Positions 11,645 through 23,859 of a stretch of DNA of 64,000 nucleotides are shown in pieces. Source of the DNA: Perognathus longimembris pacificus (lineage: Eukaryota; Chordata; Mammalia; Rodentia; Heteromyidae); the NCBI RefSeq assembly GCF_023159225.1, contig NC_063174.1, forward strand, positions 27,797,983 through 27,861,982, in the 5' to 3' direction. Position 1 is the first letter of the stretch. Every line of letters begins with the position of its first letter. Made by a program: the position numbers and the translations under genes. The notes under the pieces are model-generated. The model saw nothing but the letters and a program-made list of their open reading frames with translations. It had not been told where the DNA came from and made no database searches.

Positions 11645-11790
11645 TTTTTTCTTCAAATTTTTATTATAAAACTGATGTACAGAGAGGTTAAAGTTTCATA
11701 CGTTAGGCATTGGATACATTTCTTGTACTGTTTGTTACCTTGTCCCTCACACCCCCCTCCCTCCTCCCCCTTTCCCTTCCCCCCAAACTC
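11645..11790 (-). mobile_element. L1 3' end fragment, reverse orientation
   Basis: 'tttttattataaaactgatg' followed by 'acagagaggtt', 'ttaggcattggatacat' and a C/T-rich stretch is the reverse complement of the 3' end of the L1 at 44433-45692 (its bases about 45540-45680). Confidence 0.85.
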
Positions 11791-11839
11791 AAATTTTTTA
11801 ACTTAATAAAAATATGGGTTCATGTCTTAAATTCTTTAG

Positions 11840-11951
11840 TACCAACAGACTAAGCAAGACCAGGATGTTAAACAAGTTGAACATAAGCCAGTACAATGTC
11901 GTGTAATACATGTCAAAAGTAAATCTGATGTTTCACTTTCAGAGCAACCAG
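11840..11951 (+). CDS. Internal coding exon 3 of 5 (unidentified host gene)
   Basis: The acceptor is 'attctttag' and the donor 'accag/gtaaga'. The frame starts cleanly on a codon (YQQTKQDQDVKQVE...), runs 37 codons and leaves one base that exon 4 completes to Ala. The peptide is hydrophilic, rich in Gln, Lys and Val, with no recognised motif. Phase agreement with both neighbours supports the exon. Confidence 0.75.
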
Positions 11952-12235
11952 GTAAGACTTGTTTTCATAAAAGGCAAAAATATTTTGTTTCTTTAACATT
12001 TATTAAATATTATTTTAAAGGAATAACATTTGTTAACTTTGGTTTTATTTATCACAATTTGATACATGTCCTATATTGAACAAATGGTCATGAGAATTTT
12101 TCTATATACATGTTTTCTCTGAAGCTATTTAGTTTGTTGCCTTTTCTCTCATTTAGTCCATTTGAATGAAGAGCTTTGCATTTGATTATAAACTTTTCAC
12201 TAATAAACACTATGGGTAATTGAGCTGATGTCTTT

Positions 12236-12530
12236 CTTCTCTCTCTCTCTCTTTCTCTCTCTCTCTCCCCCTCCCCTCCCCCCCTCTTTCTCTCTCTCTT
12301 TTGTCAACTGTGGGGCTTGAACTTGGAGCCTGGCCACTGTCCCTGAACTCTTCTGCTCAAGGCTAGCGCTCTCCCACTTGGAACCACAACTCCATTTCTG
12401 GTTTTCTGGTTGTTAACTGGAGATAAGAGTCTCATGGACTTTCTTACCCAGGCTGTCTTTGAACCATGATCCTCATATCTTGGCCTTCTACATAGCTAGG
12501 ATTACAGGCATGAGCCATCAGTGCTCAGCC
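12236..12530 (-). repeat. (TC)n microsatellite joined to an antisense B1/tRNA composite SINE
   Basis: The TC/CCC run at 12236-12300 directly abuts 'gggcttgaacttggagcctg', the antisense tail end of the SINE. The element continues to 'attacaggcatgagccatca'. Confidence 0.88.
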
Positions 12531-13239
12531 TATATGTTAACACATTTAATAAAATTAAAATTGATTGGATCATTGATGAATGCTGTATTTACCCTTGGTT
12601 CTTCTTTTATGTAAGACTTAACACATTTTCTTAGTTTTTCCCTTCCTACTTTTCACACTGGAATTCAGTTTATGATGATAAAAGCATCAAATAATTTGTA
12701 GGATTTGATAATTAGACATAGTCGAAATGCCCAGTTAGTACTGCCGCACAAACTAATTTTGACTTTAAAAAAAAGTGATGTGTTAGTACAGTGTACACAG
12801 CAGAATACAGGAGAAAATTGCCATGGTGGGAAATACCACACACACTTCTACTTTTTACTCCCCCTCTGCTTCTCTGGTTTCCCATTACCTACCTGGGGTG
12901 AGAGAGCTGGTAGAGCTGGGGAGGGCTTCTCAGTGGTGGCCTCAGTGCAGTGGTACGTCCTGTACAACCAGTGCAAGCCAGTGGAACTCCCAATCCAGCC
13001 TCACAAACCTCAGCGGTTCTCACCATTGTTTCCACAGGCCAGTGTCTTCAAAGAGAAGTCATTATTATTTTTTCTTCTTATAAAAGCCCCAAACAAACAG
13101 ATTGTAAATATTGTAAATATTAGTTGTAAATATTTTCAAATATATGCATGACAAATGTTGTGTAAACACATGTCATCATTAGTTTCCCTTATTGGCCCCT
13201 TAGCATCAGCTAAGAATGGTGATTCCAGATTTAGTCATT

Positions 13240-13322
13240 GTTTATTGGTGGTGCTGAGGATTGACCCCAGGCCTTGTACATACTAAACACAAGGCGTTAC
13301 GCCGGTGCTACAACCCCAGCCT
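13240..13322 (-). repeat. ID-like SINE fragment, reverse orientation
   Basis: 'ggtgctgaggattgacccc' to 'ctacaaccccagcc' is the antisense of a single ID-like tRNA unit. Confidence 0.75.
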
Positions 13323-14864
13323 TTACCTGAGTACTATGTGCAAGTTGGGCTATGTTTTCCAGTAGAAGAAATGAATTTCTTGTGAATTAAATCATGAATT
13401 ATTTTAATGTAGAACCTGAATGACTCAAAATAGAAAAAATAATAATATATACATCTGTAAACCATGCATACTGAGTATGTAGAATACAATAGATATTTAA
13501 TAAAAGCCCTTATATGGAATGTTATTGCCAAAAAGTATCTTAAAACCTAGTTGTCAGCCCAGAAGAGAAAAGTGGAGAACTGGGAACATTTCTCATAAAT
13601 ATAATTGCAATAATACTGTACCTGCTAATGATGTCAGAAGCAGTTGTTTAGGTAGAAATTTAGTTCTGAAACCTCATTCTCGTTGCCTTCCCTGTCATCC
13701 TGCCTCCATGTTAATGGCCATGGCTTAGGAAGTCCTGGAAATATTATGTGGGATACTCCTAATTACTGTGTCAATATGATCAATCATTTTCTAAATATAC
13801 CAGTTTTCTGAAATAGTTCAGCCTGGGTTCATACCATTTTACAGGAAGCAACACAAAATTAGTTTCTGTGTCCCCACATATTTCTCTCATTGTCACCAAA
13901 GTATATAATGGGAAAATGAAGGATTCGTCTGTGGCAGAAGGGCCGCTTACACCAAACTAGAATGAATGGATACAAGAATTAGAAATCAAAACTTTGTTTA
14001 GTCTGAGGAAAAACAATTCTTTAAACTGTAACCACATGGCTGCTGTTTCTTGTTTACATCCACTCTGGGGTGACTGTTATTGTCTTCTGTGAAGACTCTG
14101 GGGCCAGAGCCTGACTTTGTTGAATGAGCCAATTGTTTTCCTTTGTGTTACCCATCTAGTAAGTTCCCATCTGGTTTGTATCAGACTGTTTTCACAGCCA
14201 ATGACTGCTGCCTTCTCTATATCCTGACACTTCAGGCCCCATGCTATCAAAGCCCTGCTGTGATGGCCTGGCTGGCAGGGCCTACACAGCTAGGCCTCAC
14301 AGCTTGGAACTATTACCCTGAGTAGTGGGAACGACATAGCTATAGGAGCACTTAGACTGGCCTTCATTCCCACTGGTGGCGTGTGTGTACAGTGAGCACA
14401 AGCCCTCTCCTCCCCCCAGCCCCTGCCCCCTCTCATCTCCCACCCCACCCCTGGAACATTGAAAACCTTGAAAGCTCTTGTTTTACTACACAGATGTTGT
14501 TGTTCTTATTTTCTAGGGGCTTCCTGTATTTGAAAGCTCATTTTTCATTCTTTCACTCATTTAGAAGTTACCAGGTCTGACCTTGGGAAAGTGAGCTAAT
14601 TACTATGTCAGATATAATTTTTTGTTTCCAAATGAACTTAGGAATGGCTAGATGTAGCAAACCCTGTTTTGAAGACCACAGATAATGCAGTATTTTTTAG
14701 TGATATTAGAGATCATAATTAAAGTTTTCATAGTTAAGGAAGGATCTCCATCTCAGAAAACTGTGGTAGGTCTTAAAGGCATTCATTCACAACTTGCTTA
14801 GTAAACATTAGGGGGTTTCCTTGCCTTCAGCCTCGTAGCTATCATATAACATTTACTTTGTTGG

Positions 14865-14970
14865 GACAAGGTCTCTCAGTGTAGCCCAGGCTGACCTCAA
14901 ACTCATAATTCTTCTACCATAGCTTCCTGAATGCTGGGATTATAGGCATGTGCCACCCAACCCAGCTCTC
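14865..14970 (-). repeat. B1 SINE, reverse orientation
   Basis: 'ggtctctcagtgtagcccag', 'gctgacctcaaactcataat' and 'tgctgggattataggcatgt' form an antisense B1 monomer. Confidence 0.9.
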
Positions 14971-15469
14971 CGATGTCATTTATAGAAAGATTTGGGGGGG
15001 CGGTGACATTCAAATGTCCGTTTTATTTTCTGTACTCTTAATTTGCAAGATGGCGGCACATCTGGAGAAAAATAGCACAGTCAAATAAAGTTAAAGTCCA
15101 AGGACAATGATGTCATTGAGCACCAGTAAGTGGTTTTCTGGGACACATTTTCCTTTACTATATAATAATCCATTCTTCATTAAGGGGAAAGTACAGTGTT
15201 TATGTGCCGAATGTAACACAGAGATATTTCCAAGGATTGGTGCCTGAATATAGAAAGACTTTAATAGTGGCTTTCTCTGATATGTCACCATCAACTAAGA
15301 GTTATAGGAGTTATCATTAAGAGTTTCAAAGGTTTATAATTCAAATGCATTTACAGTGGCATTGCTTTATAAACCTTTTATGTACCAAAAAGGAAATTAA
15401 ATGTTTATTTAGAGAATGTAAATGTATTTAGATTTCAGAAATGTTTTTAGGACTATTTACAATAAGTTG

Positions 15470-15735
15470 GACTACAGCCAGACTCACGGCTACTTTATGA
15501 GGTTGAGATTGGGAGGGTCATGGTTTGAGGTCAGCCAGGGCTGACATAGTTCTGGAGACCCCTTCTCAATAGAGAGATGTGTGTGGTGGCTCATAGGCTT
15601 GTTTTAGCTGTCTTGGGAAGACTAAAATGGGGTGATGATTACTTACTTGGGCATGTATCAAGGCATGAAACCAGACCCTGTCTCAAAAATAACAGTTACA
15701 AAATGGATGGCTGGGAGATAGCAAGCACAAGGCTC
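15470..15735 (+). repeat. Old B1-like SINE pair, sense
   Basis: 'gaggttgagattgggagggt' and 'gaggtcagccagggctgac', then a second 'tgtgtggtggctcataggc' and 'ccagaccctgtctcaaaaat', suggest two degraded B1-type monomers. Confidence 0.65.
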
Positions 15736-15933
15736 ATTTCAAACCCCAGTGCAAAAAAGAAGAAAAAAAGATTGCAGTTTGCTTTCAATTAAATTGAATG
15801 GTTAGTTGTCATAGACCATTAAGTAGTAATAAACACTCATAGTTATGTGTGAGAAACTAGAGCAACATTAACAAAAACTCAGTAGATTTAGCTCACTAAA
15901 TTACAAATTTATGCCAGATTTTAAGGAAATTCA

Positions 15934-16140
15934 GGCTGGGGATATAGCCTAGTGGCAAGAGTGCCTGCCTCGGATACACGAGGCTCTCGGTTCGATTGCC
16001 CAGCACCACATATACAGAAAACGGCCAGAAGCGGCGCTGTGGCTCAAGTGGCAGAGTGCTAGCCTTGAGCGGGAAGAAGCCAGGGATAGTGCTCAGGCCC
16101 TGAGTCCAAGGCCCAGGACTGGCAAAAAAAAAAAAAAAAA
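15934..16140 (+). repeat. ID-like dimeric SINE, 'gcggg' subfamily, with target duplication
   Basis: A full-length dimer ending in a long A-run. A perfect 11-bp target duplication, aaggaaattca, lies at 15923-15933 and 16141-16151. It shares the variants of the 5270 copy. Confidence 0.92.
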
Positions 16141-16249
16141 AAGGAAATTCACCTTGAAAGTCAGAAGTATGACATAGGGGAGCAGGTGCTTAACTACTTA
16201 ATGCTAAAGGCTACCTAATAATTTGACAGTTTCACCACTGGAAAACAGT

Positions 16250-16590
16250 TTAAAGTAGGTATAGTAGCTCATACTTATAATTCCAGCTATTCAAGAATCT
16301 AAAATCAGGAGAATCACAATACAAGGCCAGCCTTGACTACAAGTGAGACTTCCATCTCTGTAAACTAATTTGGTCACAACTATAATTCTAGATGTGCAGG
16401 ACGTATGCATACAAGGATTGTGATATGAGTACATAGAAGGTAGATAGGTAAGAGGATTGTAGTCTGAGGCTAGCCCAGGGTGTAAAGCACAAGACTGAAA
16501 ACCTAAAGCAAAAAAGGCTGGAGGCATGAAGTGGTATAGTGCTTACCTAATAAGTGAAAAGCCCTGAATTCAAATCTCAAACTACCTTTT
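16250..16590 (+). repeat. Degenerate B1-like and ID-like SINE remnants, sense
   Basis: 'agctcatacttataattcca' and 'ggccagccttgactaca' mark a B1-like body. 'agtgcttacctaataagtg' and 'gccctgaattcaaatctca' mark an ID-like body further on. Confidence 0.6.
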
Positions 16591-16719
16591 AATTGTTAAT
16601 ATACAGAGTTTTTTCAACATTAACTTTAACTTTCTGATACACACAAACAACACACAGGAAAAGTACATACAGCATAAATATACAACTGAAAGAATTGTCA
16701 CAAACTGGACACATTTGTT

Positions 16720-16915
16720 AATGTTTTTTTTTTTGTTTTTTTTTTGCCAGTCCTGGGGCTTGAACTCACCTGGGCCCTGTCCCTGAGCTGCTTTTGCTCA
16801 AGGCTAGCACTCTATCACTTGAGCCACAGCTCCACCTCCAGCTTTCTCTGTCTATGTGTTACTGAGGAATTGAACCCAGGCCTGTACTCTATCACTAAGC
16901 TACATTCCTAGCCCA
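16720..16915 (-). repeat. Old ID-like dimeric SINE, reverse orientation
   Basis: The order is T-run, 'gccagtcctggggcttgaac', 'aaggctagcactctatcact', then 'attgaacccaggcctgt' and 'acattcctagccc'. This is a diverged antisense dimer. Confidence 0.8.
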
Positions 16916-16964
16916 CAAACACATTTGTATAATCAGTGCTCAGCTCAAGAAACAACTTTATAGG

Positions 16965-17060
16965 CTGGTGGCATGGCTCAAGTGGTAGTAAAGTATGTGG
17001 TCTAGCATGCACAAGGCCCTCAGTTCTGTTGCCAGAACTGTAAAAAAAAAAAAAAAAAAA
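16965..17060 (+). repeat. ID-like SINE monomer, sense
   Basis: 'ggcatggctcaagtggtag', 'gcacaaggccctcagttctg' and an A-run. Confidence 0.75.
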
Positions 17061-17711
17061 TTATCAGCATTCCCCAAAGGCCCTGGTGTTCTTTTTTAGT
17101 CACAGTCTCCTCCCCACAAGGATGAAAGCATGACTCTTGATAGTTTTCTTGTTTCTGTACTTGAGGTGAGAGAAATCATGCAGTATGTCTGGCTTCTTTC
17201 ACAAGCAGACCTATGATGATTTTCAAGATTCTATTAGTTTAGAAAGCATTATGACATGCTTTTATAAAGAATTGTCTTAGAAGAATTTGTTTTAGTAGCT
17301 GTTTCACAGGCTGCTGCATCAACAGGAAGTACATAGCAGACAAAGTTGTCTACTAAAACATACAATCTTATTCTCCACCAGATTTTCAACTGGAATGTCC
17401 CTCTAGACATTTTTGCCCCTAAAAGACAGGCACTCTGTCATAATACTCACAGCAACACATTCAAGTATTTGAGCACTTTTTAACAAGTTTTAATTATTCA
17501 AATAAATTATAGTTGTATTCAGAATATGTAGGTCATCTCAGATTTGCTGAATTAATAATCAACTTCTCTACTGCTGGATATAAGTTTTTAATGCTGTCAA
17601 CGTACCATTTCTAAAAATGCTATTATTTGAGAGAGTTGAAATACTTACTAGTTATGCATCCAGTGACTAACTTAAGTTGGAAGATTAATGGTTTACAAGA
17701 ACTAACCTCAG

Positions 17712-17952
17712 CCAGGTGTTGGTAGCTCACACCCATAATCCTAGCAACTCAGGAAATTGAGATTTGAGGATAAAGGTTTGAAGCCAGGAAAGCCCTTTTA
17801 TCTCCAATGAACCACCAAAAACCCAAAAGTTGAGTGGTGGCTCAAGTGATAGACTGCTAACCTTGAGGAAAAAAACAAAAAAACTCAGGAATAGCACCCC
17901 AGCCCTGAGTTCAAGACCCAGAACTGGTGCTCACACACACACAGACACAGAC
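17712..17952 (+). repeat. B1/tRNA composite SINE with a CA-rich tail, sense
   Basis: Full order: 'gccaggtgttggtagctcac', B1-like body, 'gtggtggctcaagtgatag', 'gttcaagacccagaactgg', then a short CA repeat. Confidence 0.88.
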
Positions 17953-18121
17953 GCTAACCTTTTCTTATATATTTCTATATCCTAATAATGTCTTCCTTTA
18001 AACTCAAATTAGTACAAAAATAGAGCTACCCTGAATGTTAATAATAATAGATGACTCCATATTGGATTTAGTAATACATGTTTCCTTTTGTGAGTCAACA
18101 ATGTTCATTTTTTCATCTGGT

Positions 18122-18345
18122 CCACAATAATGGCTCAAGCCTGTAATCATATCTACTCAGAAAACTGAGGTCTGAGGATCACAGTTCCAAGGCAGGAAAG
18201 TACATGAGTCTCTTATCTCCGACTAACCATCAAAACAAAAGCCTGAAGTGGAGCTGTGGCTCAAGTAGTACCTCCTTGAGTAAAAATTACAAGGGATAAC
18301 ACTTCAGCTCTGAGTTCAAGCCTCATTACTGGCACACACTAAAAA
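18122..18345 (+). repeat. B1/tRNA composite SINE, sense
   Basis: Body 'aatggctcaagcctgtaatc', tRNA-like part 'gagctgtggctcaagtagta', tail 'gagttcaagcctcattactg'. Confidence 0.85.
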
Positions 18346-18545
18346 TTAGTTTTGAGGAGCTTTATGTCCATGTTTTACAGTTTACAGTCTGATAGTACTA
18401 CATAGTTTTAGATAATCCAGAAAGTAATTTTAATACAATAATTTAAAGATTTATAGATTTAGGTATTGTTATGCCAATTATTCTTATTAAAGACATCATT
18501 AAAAAGCTATCAGATAAACTTTCAAGCCCAAATTATAATCTGATA

Positions 18546-18547
<2 letters not shown>

Positions 18548-18583
<36 letters not shown>

Positions 18584-18830
18584 CATGTGCACATGCTCAT
18601 GTGCATGTGTACCTACTGATACTGAGGCTTGAACTCAGGGCCTTGTGCTCTTGCCTGGCTGTGGTATTCTGTCACTTGAACTCTCTACTTCTGGCTTTTT
18701 TGGCAGTCAATTATTAGTTAATTTGGTAGTTAATTTTATCTTCTCTGGCTGGCTTTGACCTACAATCCTTAGATTTCAGCCTCTTGAGTAGCTAGGATTA
18801 TAGTTATAAATCACTTGTATATACCTACTT
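18548..18830 (-). repeat. (GT)n microsatellite followed by an antisense B1/tRNA composite SINE
   Basis: GT run at 18548-18580, then 'tactgaggcttgaactcagg' and the antisense SINE body to about 18825. The GT run lies at the SINE's tail end. Confidence 0.85.
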
Positions 18831-18950
18831 TTAATAAACATTTAAAATCATTTAGTAAAATTCATTGGATCATTGATGACTAAGTCACCAGTGCCTAGCT
18901 TAATTTATACAAATTCTAAATGCAAGAGTATAGACATTATAAAGCACAGG

Positions 18951-19256
18951 TTTCCTTCCTTCCTTCCTTCCTTCCTTCCTTCCTTCCTTCCTTCCTTCCT
19001 TCCTTCCTTCCTTCCTTCCTTCTTTCCTTCCTTCCTTCCTTCCTCTTTCTTTCATTCCTTCCTCTTGTTACTACAGGGCTTAAACTCAAGGCTAATGCTC
19101 TACCATTTTGAACCACATATCTGCTTCTGGTTTTCTGGTGGTTAGAGATAAGAGTATCATGGATTTTCTGGCTTGGGCTGGCTTCAAACTGTAATCCTCA
19201 GATCTCAGCCTCCTGAGTAGCTAGGATTACAGGCCTGAGCAACCAGCACCCGGCTC
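18951..19256 (-). repeat. (TTCC)n microsatellite followed by an antisense B1/tRNA composite SINE
   Basis: About 95 bp of TTCC repeats (18951-19045), then a C/T-rich transition and 'ctacagggcttaaactcaag' to 'cagcacccggct', the antisense SINE. Confidence 0.9.
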
Positions 19257-19344
19257 ATTTTATTTTTAATTGAGAAAACTTAAAAAAGGATACTGATTGC
19301 ACTACATTATAATTTTTTTTCCTTATGACTGTATCCCAAGAATT

Positions 19345-19555
19345 TGAAGCTGGATGCTAGTGGTTTACCCCTGTAATCCTAGCTACTCCGAAGGCTGATG
19401 GTCCTACTACTGCCAGTCCAGGCAGAAGATTGTGAGATTTCATCTCCAACTAATCAGCAGAAGGCAGAGCTCGAGATGTGGTTCAAATAGTAGAGCTCCA
19501 GCCAAGCAAGCAGAACAAGTGTGGTACCTGGATTCAAACCCTGCACCAGGAAAAA
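19345..19555 (+). repeat. B1/tRNA composite SINE, sense, diverged
   Basis: 'gatgctagtggtttacccct', 'taatcctagctactccgaag', then 'gatgtggttcaaatagtaga' and 'ggattcaaaccctgcacc'. Confidence 0.8.
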
Positions 19556-19989
19556 GAGGGGGGGAAATTCTTATTTGAAATAACATATACAGAGTTTGTT
19601 GACTGGCTGCATTTCCAAGATTAACAGCATGCCATCAACATAGGCCCAGGCCCTAGGGATCCAAAGTTTCTTTGTTGCCTGAGAAATGCAAATTAAGTAT
19701 ACTCTCTTATGTGCAGGACCAGAAATGTTGTGGATTTTAGAATTTTTAAATTTTGGAATATTTGTATGTGAAATAATATCTTGGAGAATAGGATCCAAGT
19801 CTAAACGTAAAATTCATTTATGCTTCATGTATGCCTCACATGCATGGCCTGAAAATAATTTTATACAGTGGTAGTGTGCCTGAGTTTTGATTGTGACTTC
19901 AGCATGTAAGGTTAGGTAGGAAATTTTACACCTGTGGAATCATGTTGGTCTTCAACAAGTTTCAGATTTTGGAGCATTAAAATTTTTTT

Positions 19990-20480
19990 ATTGTTATTAT
20001 ACAGATGATATACCAACCAGTTTCAGTTATATAAGTCAGTTAATGAGTACATTTTTTTTTTTTGGACAATGTCACCCCTTCCCTTGATCTCTCCTGGATT
20101 TTCCTTCCCATCCCTACCCACAATTTGTACAGCTCATTTTCAACATAATGTGTAGTGAGTACCACTGCTGCATTTGTTCACCCCTTGTCCTTCTATTTCT
20201 GTGCCTTCTCTTTATCCACCCAAAGACAAATAAATGAACAAATAAGACAGAAAAGAAAACAAAGGCAGCAACAAAGAAAAATCCTCTTGTTTCTATTTCC
20301 TAGAATTCATTTCAATAAATATTCTTTTATATGATCGGAGGTACATAGATAGACATTTTTTGCCCCTATGAGTGAATGCTTTGAGTCCGGTCACTGTTTA
20401 TTTTAGATCTAGCTTCCTCATTATGAGAGAAAACATGAACCTTATGTATCTGAGCTTGGCTTATCTCATGTAACTTAATG
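19990..20480 (-). mobile_element. Old L1 3' region, reverse orientation
   Basis: 'ggacaatgtcaccccttccc' is the reverse complement of the 3' ends at 26310 and 45810. Further on, 'tgagcttggcttatctcatg' resembles antisense L1 ORF2 end sequence. Boundaries are approximate. Confidence 0.55.
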
Positions 20481-20504
20481 TGCCTTTAGGCCATTCCATT
20501 GGAG

Positions 20505-20735
20505 CATTTCTTTTCATTGGTCATAGGGCTTGAACTCAGGGCCTGGGCGCTGTCCCTCAGCTCCTTTGCTCAAGGTTAGCCACTTTGATGCATAGCTCCA
20601 CTTCTGGTTTTTAAGTGGTTAATTGGAGATTAAGTATCATGGGGACTATTATACCTGGTCTGGCGTTGACCCATGATTCTCAGATCTCAGCCTCCTGAGT
20701 AGGTGTGAGCCACCACCACCTGGCTCATTGGAGCA
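20505..20735 (-). repeat. B1/tRNA composite SINE, reverse orientation
   Basis: 'agggcttgaactcagggcct', 'ttttaagtggttaattggag' and 'atctcagcctcctgagtagg'. Confidence 0.88.
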
Positions 20736-21387
20736 TTCTTGTTTTCAGATTTTTTGATTAGGGATGCTCAACCTGTATACATGCTAGTATTTCTCTTCAT
20801 TGAATTTTTTTCTGCTTTCTAATTCTCTAGCCATGAAAAGAGAGTTGATGTTTGTTCATTGTTGTTGCTTTCCTTACTGTTTCATTTTCATATTTTGCTT
20901 TGGCTTAAAATAGCATGTTGCTTTGCTTTGCTCCCTGACAACTTTATTAGTTTTGTGTAGATTATTTTGAGCAGTATGTCCCAGGCTTATCTAGGAGAGG
21001 GAAATTGTAAACTCCTTTGTAGTGATTAAATCTTTAAGATAATCTATGAAAAAGAAATTAAACGTTTTTTAATTTTAAAGAATTTTTTATTTTATGTTTT
21101 TATTTAATTACAAGTTTACTCATCTCCTTTGCTTCCTCTTTCCCAATCTCATCTTCCTCATAAAGTAGATAACTATCACTATTGTGTAGGTGGTTACTTT
21201 TCTGTGGACAGTCATATTTAACTGTTTTAACTTCCTTCTGTACTTGAAGGTCACTAGATCAGGCTTATGTTTACTTGGTTTTATGAGAGGTAACTGTAAG
21301 AGTGCCTTTGATTTGTGTTGTTTTAGTAAATACAATGCCTCTTGGTATGCTTAACTGATTTTCTCTGAAAAAAAAATTTTAATGTAG

Positions 21388-21453
21388 CTTCACCAAGTGA
21401 TATGGATTGGATACAGATTGAGCCTAGCTTGTACCTTACACCTGTATTTAAAG
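21388..21453 (+). CDS. Internal coding exon 4 of 5 (unidentified host gene)
   Basis: This small 66-bp exon sits between a 'taatgtag' acceptor and a 'ttaaag/gtaaga' donor. It continues the frame from exon 3 (carried base plus CT gives Ala) and encodes SPSDMDWIQIEPSLYLTPVF and a Lys, then leaves one base that exon 5 completes to Gly. The acidic-hydrophobic composition would suit a short interaction motif, but that is speculation. Exact phase matching at both ends is the main evidence. Confidence 0.75.
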
Positions 21454-22521
21454 GTAAGATTTGTTTTTACCTTAAAAGTTCTTGAACTTGAAGCTGTTCA
21501 GACCTTTTCTTTTCCTTTCTTTTTCTGGTATCCATCAGTTTTTAGAAGAATTTTTCATTTTTCTGAATTGTATACATAAATTTATCAAGGTTTAGGACTT
21601 CCTTCATGAACTAAACTCAGCTCTCCAAAAGGCATAAGTTAGGGGACAGCTGGAAAGTCTTTTTTTCCCCCTTTGGACAGTTTATAAAATGTTGAATTAG
21701 AAGGCTGCAGGTGTAGTATTCAGAGCACTGAGGATAGTATTTGAGATAATTCCATCTAAGAGAAGTTATTTGTTGGGACAGGATAGTGTTTAAACTTTGA
21801 AGTCAGTTTAAACAAAGTGAAGCAGCTGGAACCTGGCATAAGAAGAAACACATCTCCCACATTAACTATTGCTTTTTTAAAAGGAAAAAGAATTGGAGTT
21901 GTTTTTACAGGTGCTGGTACATTTCTTCCTCCTATGGAAACTACTTTTATTTTTTATCTTAAATTATAAACTTTAAAACAAGCATTTGTCAATTCATTTG
22001 AAAAGCAGAAGCAATAGCAACCTCAAAAAAAAGTGCAATAGGATTCATGTCTGCAACATGTTTTAGGATAAGACTGTTACAACATTTTAAAACACCCTTT
22101 TAAACATTAAAGAAAGAAGTGTTTAACTGAGATGATGGAAAGCAGAGGCAAATAAAACATCACCCTCCATACGTAACATCCCAGTGACCAGGCACCTTCT
22201 TCACTGGGACCTGTAGTATTTGTTCTCCATTGTTGATAGGATATTGTGAAATCTGCAGGCTGGCTTATGTATGTGAGGGGAATTGAATCCAGCAGGGGAG
22301 TCTAGTAGCGTGCTTACACAGGAATTGAAACGAGCAGATGAGATGAAGGTGGTCAGGAAAAAAATGCTTCAAGAACCAATAAAACACAGCTGAAACTTTC
22401 ACAGACAGCTGGGAAACAACTGCATTACTGGAGCTAATAGCTAACTTTAAAGACGAGTCAGTGTGACTGCAAGCCGTTAGCAAGAAGAGCATAGACACAC
22501 TAAGAAGAAACAGTTAGTGGC

Positions 22522-22712
22522 TGGGAATATGGCCTAGTGGTAAAGTGCTCGCCTCATATGCATGAAGCCCTGGGTTTGATTCCTCAGCACCACCCACATA
22601 TACAGAAAAGGCCAGGAGTGGTGTTGTGGCTCAAGTGGTAGTGTGGCTCAAGTGCTAGCCTTGAGCAAAAAGAAGCTCAGGCCCTGAGTTCAAGCACCAG
22701 GACTGGCAAAAA
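22522..22712 (+). repeat. ID-like dimeric SINE with a small internal duplication
   Basis: The tRNA-like second unit shows 'gtggctcaagtggtag' followed at once by 'tgtggctcaagtgctag', a local tandem duplication. 'aacagtta' occurs on both sides as a short target duplication. Confidence 0.85.
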
Positions 22713-23279
22713 AAAACAAAACAGTTAATTTGACTCCATAATCATTGCAATGCCCAGAATAGGCCCACTGTCATACCACAGTGCTATAAACTACAGAAGC
22801 AAATCACATAGTCACTGGCAAAGTGGAGTATGTATTTAATAAGCTTATAGACTACAAGGGGAATGTACTGATGGTGCACAGTGGGTGCTCCAAGACAAAG
22901 GCCATCAATCCCTGTTCATACTGCAAAGAACTATGCTGTCCAAAAGAAATGACACATGTATGAAGATATTATTATGCAATTTGGTAAGTGCTATAACTAA
23001 GTTGCCTTTAGAAAATAAAGCATGTGCAATTGAGAGAGGAACTGCTGGGAAGACAATGCAGAACATGATTTGTTTGCTCATGGAACTTGGATGTTAGCCA
23101 CTGATTCTTACAAACTGGGGAATCAAAGACCGCTTTAAGACACTTAAAGCTGTGAAGTTTCAACCTATGCATAGATTTCCAATCAGTTGCCCATGGACCT
23201 TGTGTTAAGATTCATCACATACTTGGTTTAATAATTATTACATGTGTCTACTTTCTTCATTGTAGTGTGTGCATGTATC

Positions 23280-23373
23280 TATCCTTAGGGTTGGCCTCAG
23301 GGCCTGGGTGCTCTCCCAGAGCTGCTTTGATCAAGGCTAGTGCTCTACCACTTGAGCCACAGTTCTACTTGTG

Positions 23374-23408
<35 letters not shown>

Positions 23409-23520
23409 TTAGTGGAGACAAGATTTTCATGGTCTTCACTGCCCTGGCTGGCTTCAGTGAGCCTCAGATCTCAGCCTCCTAAGTAGCAAGGACTACACAT
23501 GTGAGCTACTGATGCCTGGC
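23280..23520 (-). repeat. B1/tRNA composite SINE with an internal (GT)n, reverse orientation
   Basis: 'tggcctcagggcctgggtgc' to 'gagctactgatgcctggctt', interrupted by a GT run at 23376-23405. Confidence 0.85.
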
Positions 23521-23859
23521 TTAATTGTTTTGTTTTGTTTTTTTTTTCATTAAAACCTACTTTATTACAAGTAGCATATACAAATTTACACAATTGCTGA
23601 GCACATACTGGTGATAAACTCTACTAGTCCTTTAAAATATGACAGGCATTTGTCATACTTTCCTATTCTGTTTTCCGTTCAAGGTAATAATTTTCAGAGA
23701 AAAGTCTGTGTGGTGTTTGGAATAGGCTAAATCCATGGAACATGAGATCTTGAGAAGATTTGTCAGGCCAGCTCACCTTCATGATAAAGAAAGCTACAAA
23801 CATCCCCATCACATCAATCAACTTTTTCTTATCTGCTCTCCCCAACTTTAGGACTCACA

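Larger units (their letters stand above)
7865..11839 (+). other. Intron between exons 2 and 3
   Basis: It begins GTACCA and ends TTCTTTAG. It holds two SINEs, an LTR near 9.2 kb, an inverted pair of related LTRs at 10.1-11.5 kb and an antisense L1 3' end, all listed separately. I see no further exon. Confidence 0.7.
11952..21387 (+). other. Intron between exons 3 and 4
   Basis: It begins GTAAGA and ends AATGTAG. About 9.4 kb contain many SINEs and microsatellites, listed separately. The stretch 12860-13150 has two moderately long open frames but no splice sites, homology or codon bias that I can defend as an exon. 13330-14850 holds nothing I can name. Confidence 0.7.

Noticed and set aside
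12705..13151. 148-codon plus-strand open frame in the intron
   Set aside because: No splice sites consistent with the gene's phase and no recognisable domain; likely chance.
18873..19145. Ser/Phe/Pro/Leu repeat 'protein' of about 90 residues
   Set aside because: It is a translation of the (TTCC)n microsatellite and an antisense SINE.
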